This document shows positions 37,515 through 46,025 of a DNA stretch of 64,000 nucleotides, one piece after another. A model generated the notes under the pieces. It saw only the letters and a program-made list of their open reading frames with translations. It ran no database searches and was not told the origin of the DNA. Each line of letters starts with the position of its first letter. The stretch's first letter is position 1. The DNA lies in the NCBI RefSeq assembly GCF_024205745.1, contig NZ_CP073117.1, positions 1,364,001 to 1,428,000 on the forward strand, written 5' to 3'. The translations under genes and the position numbers were made by a program. Origin of the DNA: Neisseria subflava. Its GTDB lineage: Bacteria; Pseudomonadota; Gammaproteobacteria; Burkholderiales; Neisseriaceae.

Positions 37515-38465
37515 ATGAACTTTCTGACCGCTATCAGCCGACAAATGACCCGCGTCACCGCCCTGATTATCGTCCTTGCCTCCATCATCGCCTTTATCGA
37601 GCCTACCACTTTTTCGTGGGTGAAAGGCGATACGCAAGTCGTTGTACTCGGCATCATCATGCTCGGTATGGGCATGACTTTGGGCAAAGAAGATTATCAA
37701 ATTTTGGCGCAACGTCCGCTCGATATTTTCATCGGTGCCATCGCCCAATACACCATCATGCCGCTGCTTGCCATCGGTATTGCCAGAGCCTTCGATCTGT
37801 CGCCCGGATTGACGCTGGGTTTGGTTTTGGTCGGTACTTGTCCGGGCGGTGTTTCGTCCAACATTATGAGTTTTTTGGCTAAAGGCGATGTTGCCTTTTC
37901 GGTTGGTATGACCACTGTTTCCACCGTCCTCGCGCCTGTGATGACGCCATTGTGGATGACTTATTTGGTCGGACAAACCGTCGAAATGGACGGCTGGGGT
38001 ATGTTCAAGTTTATGTTGCTCGTTACCCTGTTGCCTGTCGTTATCGGCTCTGCCGCCAATATCTTGCTGCATAAAAAACACTGGTTTGAAGACGTGCGCG
38101 CTATTATGCCCGCCGTTGCCGTTGTCGCGTTTGCCTGTATTGTCGGCGGCGTTGCTGCCGTTCATGGCCACCGTTTCGCCGAATCCGCCTTCGTTATGGT
38201 ACTCGCCATCGCTGCCCACAACATCGGCGGCTATATTCTTGGCTATTACAGCGGCGCGCTGACCGGCATGAACACTGCTAAAAAACGCACCCTTGCCATC
38301 GAAGTCGGCGTACAAAATGCCGGACTTGCCACCGGTTTGAGTGCTAAATTCTTCCCCGGTAATGCTGAGTCTGCCGTTGCCGCCGCAGTTGCCTGCGTTT
38401 GGCACTCTGTATCGGGAACGGTTTTGGGCAATTTGTTTGCCTGGTGGGACAAGCGCAAGCAATAA
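37515..38465 (+). CDS. sodium-dependent BASS-family transporter
   Basis: A 316-residue membrane protein of the bile acid:sodium symporter (BASS) family, related to meningococcal ASBT-NM. It shows about ten helices and the two conserved crossover regions: CPGGVSSNIMSFLAKGD (helix 4 break) and EVGVQNAGLATGLSAKFF (helix 9 break), where sodium binds. The natural substrate is unknown; BASS members carry bile acids, pantoate, pyruvate or other organic anions. The ATG at 37515 has AAAGGAG upstream. It appears monocistronic, between two DUS terminators. Confidence 0.9.
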   Translation: MNFLTAISRQMTRVTALIIVLASIIAFIEPTTFSWVKGDTQVVVLGIIMLGMGMTLGKEDYQILAQRPLDIFIGAIAQYTIMPLLAIGIARAFDLSPGLTLGLVLVGTCPGGVSSNIMSFLAKGDVAFSVGMTTVSTVLAPVMTPLWMTYLVGQTVEMDGWGMFKFMLLVTLLPVVIGSAANILLHKKHWFEDVRAIMPAVAVVAFACIVGGVAAVHGHRFAESAFVMVLAIAAHNIGGYILGYYSGALTGMNTAKKRTLAIEVGVQNAGLATGLSAKFFPGNAESAVAAAVACVWHSVSGTVLGNLFAWWDKRKQ

Positions 38466-38487
38466 GCTGTAAATATTGCCAAATGAC

Positions 38488-38521
38488 AAAAGGCCGTCTG
38501 AAATATTTCAGACGGCCTTTT
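38488..38521. terminator. bidirectional inverted DUS terminator
   Basis: AAAGGCCGTCTGAAA and TTTCAGACGGCCTTT around a two-base centre, between the convergent transporter gene and the broken yqhA gene. Confidence 0.7.
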
Positions 38522-38533
38522 GATTGCCTTTTA

Positions 38534-39065
38534 TCAATGCGCTTTATGCGTCGTGCTGTACACGATTTTGTCTGTTAAAGCCATGGCGAGGGCGGAAATC
38601 AGGAAGCAGATGTGGGTAATACATTGCCACATGATTTGTTTTTCCGATAAATTGTCGGCGTTGAGGAAGGTTTGCAGCAAATAGATGGAAGAGATGCTGA
38701 TGATATGGACAGTTTGACCTTCAAAACCGAAGCATTGACGTGGCTGAGCCATTCGGGTTGGTTGGGATGTTCGTCAACATGGAGGCGGGAAACGAAGGTC
38801 TCGTAGCCGCCGACGATGACCATCGTTAACAGGTTGGCAATCATCACGATGTCGATCAGATTCAACACGGCGATCTGTCATCCATAATGCCGAAGTTGGA
38901 GATCAAGTACCACAGGGATTTGAGGAACTTACAGGCATAAATGACTTGGGCGATAATCAAGCCTATATAAATCGGCAGTTGCAGCCAGCGGCTGGCAAAA
39001 ATGAAATGCGCGAAGATGCCCATTCGTTCGTGGGCGGTGCGTTTGGTCGGGGTGGAATGTTCCAT
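38534..39065 (-). pseudogene. yqhA: YqhA-family (UPF0114) membrane protein with two frameshifts
   Basis: Three minus-strand frames join into one YqhA/UPF0114 protein. The first runs from the ATG at 39065 (HFIFASRWLQLPIYIGLIIA) and breaks near 38875. The second reads [20 protein letters not shown] and then [10 protein letters not shown], and breaks near 38701. The third reads [20 protein letters not shown] and ends at 38534. Each join needs one added base, so two single-base deletions separate it from an intact gene of about 177 codons. The order matches E. coli YqhA, with three or four membrane helices. Either a decaying gene or two sequence errors; the retained similarity argues the lesions are recent. 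Confidence 0.8.
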
Positions 39066-39152
39066 ATAATGTGTTGTGTGTAGGGAAGATAAGGGGCGGC
39101 ATTTTAATGGAAAAATTTTCAAGCTGTAATTTGAGCGGCTGAATTTAAAAAG

Positions 39153-39200
39153 AAAGGCCGTCTGAAAACAGAATAAGGTTTCTTGTTTTCAGACGGCCTT
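39153..39200. repeat. inverted DUS pair between divergent genes
   Basis: AAGGCCGTCTGAAAAC and GTTTTCAGACGGCCTT with a 16-base loop, between the divergent yqhA remnant and the TauE/SafE permease gene. As at 15825, a terminator role is not obvious here. Confidence 0.6.
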
Positions 39201-39260
39201 GTAGGTTGTCAGGACAGGCAAACACGCGCAAAATCGCTTTGCTTTTTAGAGATGGACATT

Positions 39261-40031
39261 ATGCTTGCAGATTCGTTTTTTTATTATCTGGTATTGGTCG
39301 GCTTTGCCGCCGGGCTGATGGATGCGGCCGTTGGCGGAGGCGGGCTGTTGCAGATTCCCGGATTGTTCAACCTATTGCCAAACGCTACGCCTGTGGCCTC
39401 GGTGATGGGTGTCAATAAATTTGCTTCCTGCTGCGGCACTTTGACTGCGACAGGGCAATATCTGCGCCGAATCCCCGTGCCGTGGAAAATGCTGCTGCCT
39501 GCCGCGGCGTTGGCATTTGCCGCTTCATATTTGGGCGCGAAAACGGTGGTGTATTTCCCCGTGCAATACATGAAACCGGCGATGCTGGTCATCATGATTG
39601 CCATGTGTCTGTACACTTTTTTGAAAAAAGACTTGGGGCAGACAGTGCGCACTGAAAAGCTGACACGCCGCGAAACCTTATGGGGCTTATTTTTCGGCGC
39701 GTTAATCGGGTTTTACGACGGCGTGTTCGGGCCGGGAACGGGCAGCCTACTGGCTTTTGTGTTCGTCCGCTTTTACGGCTACGATTTTTTAGCGGCGAAC
39801 GCCTCGGCAAAGGTCATCAATTCGACTACCAATCTTGCCGCGCTGGCGTTTTTTATCCCGCAAGGCCATGTCGTGTGGGCATGGGCGATACCGTTGGCGG
39901 TGGCAAATTTATGCGGCGGCGTGGTTGGTGCGCGCTTGGCAATACGCGGCGGAACCAAGCTGCTGCGTTACGGATTTATGTTGCTGCTGTGCCTGACTAT
40001 TGGGAAGTTTGCTTGGGATTTATTGGGTTGA
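39261..40031 (+). CDS. TauE/SafE (TSUP) family permease
   Basis: A 256-residue membrane protein of the TSUP family (sulfite, sulfoacetate or related anion export). It has two repeated halves with the glycine-rich starts AAGLMDAAVGGGGLLQIP and GFYDGVFGPGTGSLLAFVFV, each followed by three or four helices. The ATG at 39261 is chosen because AGAG lies nine bases upstream; an in-frame ATG at 39252 is possible. The substrate is unknown. It converges with prfC across a DUS terminator. Confidence 0.85.
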   Translation: MLADSFFYYLVLVGFAAGLMDAAVGGGGLLQIPGLFNLLPNATPVASVMGVNKFASCCGTLTATGQYLRRIPVPWKMLLPAAALAFAASYLGAKTVVYFPVQYMKPAMLVIMIAMCLYTFLKKDLGQTVRTEKLTRRETLWGLFFGALIGFYDGVFGPGTGSLLAFVFVRFYGYDFLAANASAKVINSTTNLAALAFFIPQGHVVWAWAIPLAVANLCGGVVGARLAIRGGTKLLRYGFMLLLCLTIGKFAWDLLG

Positions 40032-40040
40032 TATCGAATG

Positions 40041-40074
40041 AAAAAAGGCCGTCTGAAAGTTTCAGACGGCCTTT
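40041..40074. terminator. bidirectional inverted DUS terminator
   Basis: AAAAGGCCGTCTGAAA and TTTCAGACGGCCTTT around a short loop between convergent genes, flanked by A and T runs. Confidence 0.7.
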
Positions 40075-40079
40075 GTGTT

Positions 40080-41675
40080 TTACAGTTTAACCGAATGCTC
40101 GCGTGTTTCGTGGAACACGATGTCCGGCCAGCGTTCTTGTGTCAGATTCAGGTTGACGCGGTTAGGCGCGAGGTAGGCGAGGTTGCCGCCTGCGTCTATC
40201 GCCAGATTGCCTGCGTTAGCTTTTTCAAATTCCGCCAGCTTTTTCTTGTCTTCGCACGATACCCAGCGCGCCGACCAGATGGATGCGCTGTCGAACACGG
40301 CTTCTACGCCGTATTCGTTGGCCAGCCGCGAGGTAACAACTTCAAACTGCAACACGCCGACCGCGCCCAAAATCAAATCTGCGCCGCTCATCGGTTTGAA
40401 GACCTGTACCGCGCCTTCTTCGCCAAGCTGTTGCAAACCTTTTTGCAGTTGTTTGATTTTCAGCGGGTTTTTGATGCGGACGCTGCGGAACAGTTCGGGT
40501 GCGAAGAAGGGGATGCCGGTAAACGCCAGTTGTTCGCCTTCGGAGAAGCTGTCGCCGATTTGGATGTTGCCGTGGTTCGGGATACCGATGATGTCGCCCG
40601 CGTAGGCTTCTTCCACCAGCTCACGGTCGTGCGACATGAAGGTTACCACGCTGGAGGCGGCGATTTCGCGGTTAATACGCAGGTGTTTCATCTTCATGCC
40701 GCGCTCGAATTTACCGGAGCAGACGCGTAAGAAGGCGATGCGGTCGCGGTGTTTCGGGTCCATATTGGCTTGGATTTTGAAGATAAATCCGGAAAATTTC
40801 GGCTCGTCCGGCTCGACCATGCGTACGGTCGCGTCGCGCGGTTTCGGCGCAGGCGCCCATTCAATCAATGAATTGAGGATTTCCTGAATACCGAAGTTGT
40901 TAATCGCCGAACCGAAGAACACGGGCGTGAGTTCGCCGGCAAGAAATTCGTCAAGGTTGAACTCGTTGGAAGCAGCCTGCACCAATTCGATTTCGTCGCG
41001 CAACTGTTGGATTTCCAACGGAAAGCGTTGTTCCAATTCAGGATTGTCTATGCCTTTGATGATGTCGAACTCGTGCGGCAGGCGTTCGCCGCCGGCTTCA
41101 AAGAGATAGATTTCGTCGTTCAGGATGTGGTACACGCCTTTGAAGTTTTTGCCCATGCCGATCGGCCAGGTTACGGGCGCGCAGCGGATTTGCAGGATGT
41201 TTTCCACTTCGTCCAGCAATTCCAGAGAATCGCGCACTTCGCGGTCGTATTTGTTCATGAACGTGACAATCGGCGTATTGCGCAGGCGGCAGACGTTCAA
41301 GAGTTTGATGGTTTGCGCTTCCACGCCTTTTGCCGCGTCGATGACCATCAAGGCGCTGTCCACGGCGGTCAATACGCGGTAGGTATCTTCGGAGAAGTCT
41401 TGGTGTCCCGGCGTGTCCAAGAGGTTGACGGTATGGTCTTTGTAGTCGAACTGCATCACGCTTGATGCCACGGAAATGCCGCGCTGCTTCTCGATTTCCA
41501 TCCAGTCGGAGGTGGCGAATTTGCCGGTTTTCTTGCCTTTTACCGTACCCGCGCTTTGAATCGCACCTGAAAACAGCAGCAGTTTTTCGGTCAGCGTGGT
41601 TTTACCCGCGTCGGGGTGGGAGATGATGGCAAACGTGCGGCGGCGGCGCACTTGGTCGAGGATTTCTTGGGACAT
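40080..41675 (-). CDS. prfC: peptide chain release factor 3
   Basis: RF3 is the translational GTPase that removes RF1 and RF2 from the ribosome after peptide release. The 531 residues start [20 protein letters not shown] (G1 in SHPDAGKTT), with G3 DTPGHQDF and G4 NKYDRE. The insertion and C-terminal domain ([20 protein letters not shown]) separate it from EF-G. Normal length. ATG at 41675. No sign of an operon partner. Confidence 0.96.
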   Translation of the reverse strand: MSQEILDQVRRRRTFAIISHPDAGKTTLTEKLLLFSGAIQSAGTVKGKKTGKFATSDWMEIEKQRGISVASSVMQFDYKDHTVNLLDTPGHQDFSEDTYRVLTAVDSALMVIDAAKGVEAQTIKLLNVCRLRNTPIVTFMNKYDREVRDSLELLDEVENILQIRCAPVTWPIGMGKNFKGVYHILNDEIYLFEAGGERLPHEFDIIKGIDNPELEQRFPLEIQQLRDEIELVQAASNEFNLDEFLAGELTPVFFGSAINNFGIQEILNSLIEWAPAPKPRDATVRMVEPDEPKFSGFIFKIQANMDPKHRDRIAFLRVCSGKFERGMKMKHLRINREIAASSVVTFMSHDRELVEEAYAGDIIGIPNHGNIQIGDSFSEGEQLAFTGIPFFAPELFRSVRIKNPLKIKQLQKGLQQLGEEGAVQVFKPMSGADLILGAVGVLQFEVVTSRLANEYGVEAVFDSASIWSARWVSCEDKKKLAEFEKANAGNLAIDAGGNLAYLAPNRVNLNLTQERWPDIVFHETREHSVKL

Positions 41676-41839
41676 GGTTTTCTTTGCAAAAAGTTTCAGG
41701 CCGCTTTTTCAGACGGCCTGAAGGATATGGGTGTTGGAAAACAGGCTAAAATAAGGGCGTGTGCAACACGCCCTGCAATAGGTTGAAAGATGCGGAATTG
41801 TACAAAAAAATGCTTGATAATTCAATGTTTGCACCAAAA

Positions 41840-41873
41840 CAAAGGCCGTCTGAAAAGTTTCAGACGGCCTTTG
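41840..41873 (-). terminator. inverted DUS terminator
   Basis: AAAGGCCGTCTGAAA and TTTCAGACGGCCTTTG with a short loop, just after the oxidoreductase stop on the minus strand; the left flank (CAAAACAAA) gives a moderate U-tract. Confidence 0.6.
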
Positions 41874-41888
41874 TTTATGAATCGATGA

Positions 41889-43031
41889 TTAAATATCTAT
41901 CGGTTTCCATTCCGCGCCTTTTACCGGCGGCAGCCATGATTGCGTACCGCTGGAGGAAAATCCCCATAAGGTGTCGGGGAGGCCGTAATGGTCGTCGCGC
42001 GTCGGATCGAGTTGCGTTTCGATTTCATCTTCGCGGCCTTCACGGATTTGCGTGGCGATGTGCGGATTAATCATCACGGTTTTGCCCAATGCGATAAATT
42101 CTGCCCAGCCGGTTTCATAGGCGGCCAAAATTTGGTCGGCGGTAAACAGGTTGCCCACGCCGATAAGCGGCAGTTTGCCGTTGATGCGTTCGTGGATGAA
42201 CTGCATACGGGTTTGCGCGGTATCGCCGCCACGACGGATTTTTTTATCAAATTCCCACAGGGAAACGTGCAGATATTGCAGCGGTTTTTGTACCAATGCG
42301 TCAATCAGTGCGCCGGTCTCGGTCATGGTTAAGCCGTCATCGCCCGGCTCTTCAGGGGAGAAGCGGTAGCCGATAATGAAGTCGTCGCGCTGGTGTTTTT
42401 CACGGACGGCAACCACGGCATCGATAACGGCCAGCGGGAAGCGCATTCTGTTTTCCAAGCTGCCGCCCCATTGGTCGTTGCGGCAGTTGCTTTGGGCAGA
42501 GTAAAACTGTTGGATCAGATAGGTATTGGCACCGTGGATTTCCACGCCGTCAAAACCGGCACGAAGCGCCAAATCGGCGGCTTGCGCATAAGAGGCGATG
42601 AGTGCTTCGACTTCTTTTGCGGTCGCTTCGCGTGCGTGTTCGGCTTCGCTGGCGGAAGCACTGATTTTGTCGAGACCGTCCAAAAGTTCATCAATGGCTT
42701 TGGAACCGCCGTGATGGATTTGCAAAATCGCTTTTGCGCCTTGCTGTTGCAGGATTTGTGCGGTTTCTTTCAGGCTGTCGAGGCAGTGTTCGCCTGTGGC
42801 TTCAGGTTGGCCGTGAAAGGCTTTGCCGTCTTTTTGAACCAAAGTGGCGGCAGTGATAAACATGCCCATATCGCCTGCGCGGTTGCTGAGGAAGGTACGC
42901 TCTTGGTCGCTGATTAAACCGTCGGCTTGTGAGCCGAAATGGGTCATAGGGGCGACGACAAGGCGGTTTTTGATGGTTACGCCGTTATTGAGGGTGTATG
43001 TTTGAAAGAGTGGGGCGTATTTTGGATTCAT
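41889..43031 (-). CDS. NADH:flavin oxidoreductase, old yellow enzyme family
   Basis: A 380-residue FMN TIM-barrel oxidoreductase: NRLVVAPMTHFGSQADG at the FMN edge, LQIHHGGSKA, the active-site GVEIHGANTYLIQQF with the His/Asn pair, and GVGNLFTADQILAAYETGWA near the phosphate site. Members reduce activated alkenes such as enones. The C-terminal iron-sulfur extension of the 2,4-dienoyl-CoA reductase branch is missing. The next gene upstream on the same strand is a zinc dehydrogenase, but a terminator lies between them. Confidence 0.9.
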   Translation of the reverse strand: MNPKYAPLFQTYTLNNGVTIKNRLVVAPMTHFGSQADGLISDQERTFLSNRAGDMGMFITAATLVQKDGKAFHGQPEATGEHCLDSLKETAQILQQQGAKAILQIHHGGSKAIDELLDGLDKISASASEAEHAREATAKEVEALIASYAQAADLALRAGFDGVEIHGANTYLIQQFYSAQSNCRNDQWGGSLENRMRFPLAVIDAVVAVREKHQRDDFIIGYRFSPEEPGDDGLTMTETGALIDALVQKPLQYLHVSLWEFDKKIRRGGDTAQTRMQFIHERINGKLPLIGVGNLFTADQILAAYETGWAEFIALGKTVMINPHIATQIREGREDEIETQLDPTRDDHYGLPDTLWGFSSSGTQSWLPPVKGAEWKPIDI

Positions 43032-43095
43032 AGAATTTTGCTCTTGATAAGTGAATGGTTGGCAGAGGATTGGGCCATTTGGGAATTTATCAAGT

Positions 43096-43131
43096 AAACA
43101 GGCCGTCTGAAAAGTTTCAGACGGCCTGTTT
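43096..43131 (-). terminator. inverted DUS terminator
   Basis: AAACAGGCCGTCTGAAA and TTTCAGACGGCCTGTTT, an extended stem beyond the DUS core, between the dehydrogenase stop and the flavin oxidoreductase gene. Confidence 0.65.
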
Positions 43132-43149
43132 ATTCTTTAAACCTTAGGA

Positions 43150-44214
43150 TTAAAGATTAGGATTGACAATGATTTTTACTGCGGATTCGTTGTTGTGGAT
43201 CAAGCGCTCGAAGCCTTCGGAAATCAATTCGTCCAGTTTGATGCGTTGGGTGATGAAAGGCTCAAGGTTGATTTTGCCTTCTTCAACCAATTTGATGGTT
43301 TCTGCGTGGTCGTTGCAGTAGGCGATGGTGCCGCGCACGTCCAGCTCTTTCATCACAACGCTGTGGACGTTGATGGTGGCGGGGTGGCTCCAAATGGATA
43401 CGATGACGACTTTCGCAGTCGGACGGCAGGCTTCAACCATGGTGTCCAGCACTTTGTTGACGCTGGTGCATTCGAATGCGACGTCCACGCCTTCACCGTT
43501 GGTCAGTTTTTTCACTTCTTCGACGACATCGACTTCGGATGGGTCGAGGATGTAGTCGGCCACACCGGCTTCGCGTGCTTTGTCTTTACGCGCTTTGCTC
43601 AATTCGGTGATGATGACTTTGATGCCTTTGGCTTTCAGTACGGCAGCCAACAGCAAACCGATCGGGCCTGCGCCGCCAACCAATGCAACATCACCTTCTT
43701 TTGCGCCACTGCGTACATAAGCATGGTGGCCGACAGACAGAGGCTCAATCAAAGCAGCTTGGTCCAATGGGATTTTGTCGGAAATAGGGTGTACCCAACG
43801 GCGTTTAACGGCAATTTTTTCAGACAAGCCGCCACCGCAGCCGCCCAAGCCGATGAAGTTCATGTCTTTGGAGAGGTGGTAGTTGCTGCCTTCACCGGTC
43901 GGTACGTCGTCGCGGATGATGTAGGGTTCAACGACAACGTGTTGGCCGACTTTGATGTCGTCCACACCTTCGCCTACGGCATAAACTACGCCGGAGAACT
44001 CGTGACCCATGGTTACGGGGGCTGACTCGCCGGAGATTGGGTGTGGATGGCCGCAAGGCGGAATGAAAATCGGGCCTTCCATGAATTCGTGCAGGTCGGT
44101 ACCGCAGATACCGCACCACGCAACATTAATGCCGACAGTACCCGGAGCTACGGTTGGCTCGGGAATGTCTTCGATGCGGATGTCGCCTTTGTTGTAAAAA
44201 CGTGCTGCTTTCAT
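43150..44214 (-). CDS. zinc-dependent 2,3-butanediol-type dehydrogenase
   Basis: A 354-residue medium-chain zinc dehydrogenase, close to (R,R)-2,3-butanediol dehydrogenases. Catalytic zinc ligands sit in CGICGTDLHEFM and GHEFSGVVYAVGEG, and the NAD-binding motif is VALVGGAGPIGLLLAAVLKA. It lacks the four-cysteine structural zinc lobe of classical ADH; GLGGCGGGLSEKI replaces it. The ATG at 44214 has AAGGAG upstream, which rules out the longer frame to 44262. Substrate could be butanediol/acetoin or a polyol; the BDH branch is an inference from overall similarity. Confidence 0.87.
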   Translation of the reverse strand: MKAARFYNKGDIRIEDIPEPTVAPGTVGINVAWCGICGTDLHEFMEGPIFIPPCGHPHPISGESAPVTMGHEFSGVVYAVGEGVDDIKVGQHVVVEPYIIRDDVPTGEGSNYHLSKDMNFIGLGGCGGGLSEKIAVKRRWVHPISDKIPLDQAALIEPLSVGHHAYVRSGAKEGDVALVGGAGPIGLLLAAVLKAKGIKVIITELSKARKDKAREAGVADYILDPSEVDVVEEVKKLTNGEGVDVAFECTSVNKVLDTMVEACRPTAKVVIVSIWSHPATINVHSVVMKELDVRGTIAYCNDHAETIKLVEEGKINLEPFITQRIKLDELISEGFERLIHNNESAVKIIVNPNL

Positions 44215-44389
44215 TGTAACGCTCCTTTTTTTAAGTGGAGGCCGTCTGAAAAAGACGGTCAATTAGGGAAAGGGAAGCGGTGTGGCGTGTGAAATGTTTT
44301 TATTGATATGTTTTATGTTTGTTATTTTACTACTGACAATATGGAAATGGTTTGTCTTTGCTCAAATTAAAGTTTGTAAATGAAAAAAA

Positions 44390-44427
44390 AGGCCGTCTGA
44401 AATGGATAATCTGTTTTCAGACGGCCT
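44390..44427 (-). terminator. inverted DUS pair with A8/U8 flank
   Basis: AGGCCGTCTGAA and TTCAGACGGCCT; eight A before the left arm become U8 on the minus strand, fitting a terminator for the deacetylase-like gene upstream on that strand. Confidence 0.6.
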
Positions 44428-44447
44428 GGGGCAATAGTTTGAATGCG

Positions 44448-45506
44448 TTATGGTGTAGGATTGTTACTTTTGCCGCGCTTCAGATGCTTTTGGTAGGCGA
44501 TGACGTAGTCGGCCTTGCTTAAGCCCGCCAATACGCGGATGTGGGCGGCGGCGGATTTGGACAGGGATTCCAAGGTGTAGCCGCCTTCCAGTACGGAAAC
44601 GACACGTCCCTGACAGCTTGCCGTTGCTTGGACGATTTTGTGCGTCAGCCAGGCAAAATCAGCTTCATGCAGGTTCAGACGGCCTGTTTCGTCTTGTTTG
44701 TGCCCGTCAAAACCGGCTGAAAGCAACACCAACTCGGGACGGAAAGCCGTGAGCTTGGGCAGCCATTGTTCGCGGATGGTCGTGCGGAAGATACGGCTGC
44801 CTGTGCCCGGTTTGAGGGGTGTATGCAGCATATTTTTGCTGCCGGCGTATTGTTCCGCCTCCGGGAAGGGGAAGATGTCGGTTTCAAACAGGTTGAAAAA
44901 CATCACGCGCGGATCGTCTTGGAGAATCTCCGCCGTACCGTCGCCGAAGTGGGCGTCGAAATCGATGACGGCGATGCGTTGCAGGCGGTACTGGGCAATG
45001 GCGTGCATCACGCCGGCGGCGGTGTTGTTGACGAGGCAGAATCCGCTGGCGCTGTTGCTGTGGGCATGGTGGCCGGGTGGGCGGATGGCGCAAAAAGCAT
45101 GCCATGCCTTTTTGTTCATCACCATATCGACTGCCTTGACAACGGCTCCGGCCGCAAAACGGGCGGCTTTGAGGGAGTCGTGGCAGATGACCGTATCGTC
45201 ATCGATGCGGTGGATTTTGCCGGGAAGCGGCTGGGCAGCTTCCAATTCGTGCAGATAATTGCGTGAGTGGACCAATGCCAGTTGCGCATCTTTGATTTCG
45301 GGTGCTTCAGCGGTTTGCAGATGACGCCAAATGCCTTCCTTTTTTAAGGCGGCTTGAATGGCGCTGATGCGTTCTGGCTTGTCGGGGTGGTTGGTGCCCG
45401 GTTGGTGCTGCAGAAATATCGGATGGGAAATCCATACGGTGCGGGCATTTTTGCCAAGTAATCGACGCAGTAGGGTACGCACGCGCCAAATGATTTTTTT
45501 AAGCAT
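44448..45506 (-). CDS. histone deacetylase-like / acetoin utilization family protein
   Basis: A zinc-dependent arginase-fold amidohydrolase of the HDAC/AcuC/acetylpolyamine deacetylase family. The active site is recognisable: RPPGHHAHSNSASGFCLVNN (tandem His), VIDFDAHFGDGTAEI (zinc-binding Asp and His) and LLSAGFDGHKQD (second zinc Asp). The substrate in bacteria is usually acetylated polyamines or an acetylated protein; the sequence does not decide. Start is uncertain: ATG at 45506 gives 352 residues, an in-frame GTG lies at 45533, and neither has a clear ribosome site. Confidence 0.87.
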   Translation of the reverse strand: MLKKIIWRVRTLLRRLLGKNARTVWISHPIFLQHQPGTNHPDKPERISAIQAALKKEGIWRHLQTAEAPEIKDAQLALVHSRNYLHELEAAQPLPGKIHRIDDDTVICHDSLKAARFAAGAVVKAVDMVMNKKAWHAFCAIRPPGHHAHSNSASGFCLVNNTAAGVMHAIAQYRLQRIAVIDFDAHFGDGTAEILQDDPRVMFFNLFETDIFPFPEAEQYAGSKNMLHTPLKPGTGSRIFRTTIREQWLPKLTAFRPELVLLSAGFDGHKQDETGRLNLHEADFAWLTHKIVQATASCQGRVVSVLEGGYTLESLSKSAAAHIRVLAGLSKADYVIAYQKHLKRGKSNNPTP

Positions 45507-45683
45507 GGGAAGTGTGTATCGAACGAGTCGCACGGACTGCTAAATATGGTTAATAAATACGGAAATGCTTGGAAATTTTTCAGACGGCCTTTAGAATAGC
45601 TCAATTTTACAGTCCGACCAACTGCGTTTTGGACTGTATGCAGTTTTTTACTTTATCTTAAAACTCAAAAGAACGGATATATT

Positions 45684-45950
45684 ATGAATCAAGCTGTGGC
45701 TCAATTTGCCCCTTTACTGCTGATTATGGTGGTGTTTTACTTCCTGATTATGCGTCCTCAACAAAAGAAATTCAAAGCACACCAAGCTATGCTGGCTGCT
45801 TTGAAAGTAGGCGATAAAGTCGTTTTGGCTGCAGGTTTCAAAGGCCGCGTGACCAAAGTCGGCGAGCAATTCTACACTGTCGATATCGGCCAAGGTGCGA
45901 GAATCGAAGTGGAAGTGGAACGCAACGCGATTGCCGCGAAAGCCGAATAA
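45684..45950 (+). CDS. yajC: Sec translocase accessory subunit YajC
   Basis: An 88-residue inner-membrane protein with one N-terminal helix (FAPLLLIMVVFYFLIMRPQQ) and a small beta domain (VGDKVVLAAGFKGRVTKVG). YajC joins the SecDF-YidC holotranslocon. Next come secD at 75 bases and secF, the normal order. The short upstream gap ends near the divergent deacetylase-like gene and is A/T-rich. Confidence 0.95.
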   Translation: MNQAVAQFAPLLLIMVVFYFLIMRPQQKKFKAHQAMLAALKVGDKVVLAAGFKGRVTKVGEQFYTVDIGQGARIEVEVERNAIAAKAE

Positions 45951-46025
45951 TCCGTTTTTTTGCGAAAAGCCGCCTCATTTTCCGAGTGCGGCTGTTTGCC
46001 TTTATAAATAAAGCAAAGGTTTACC

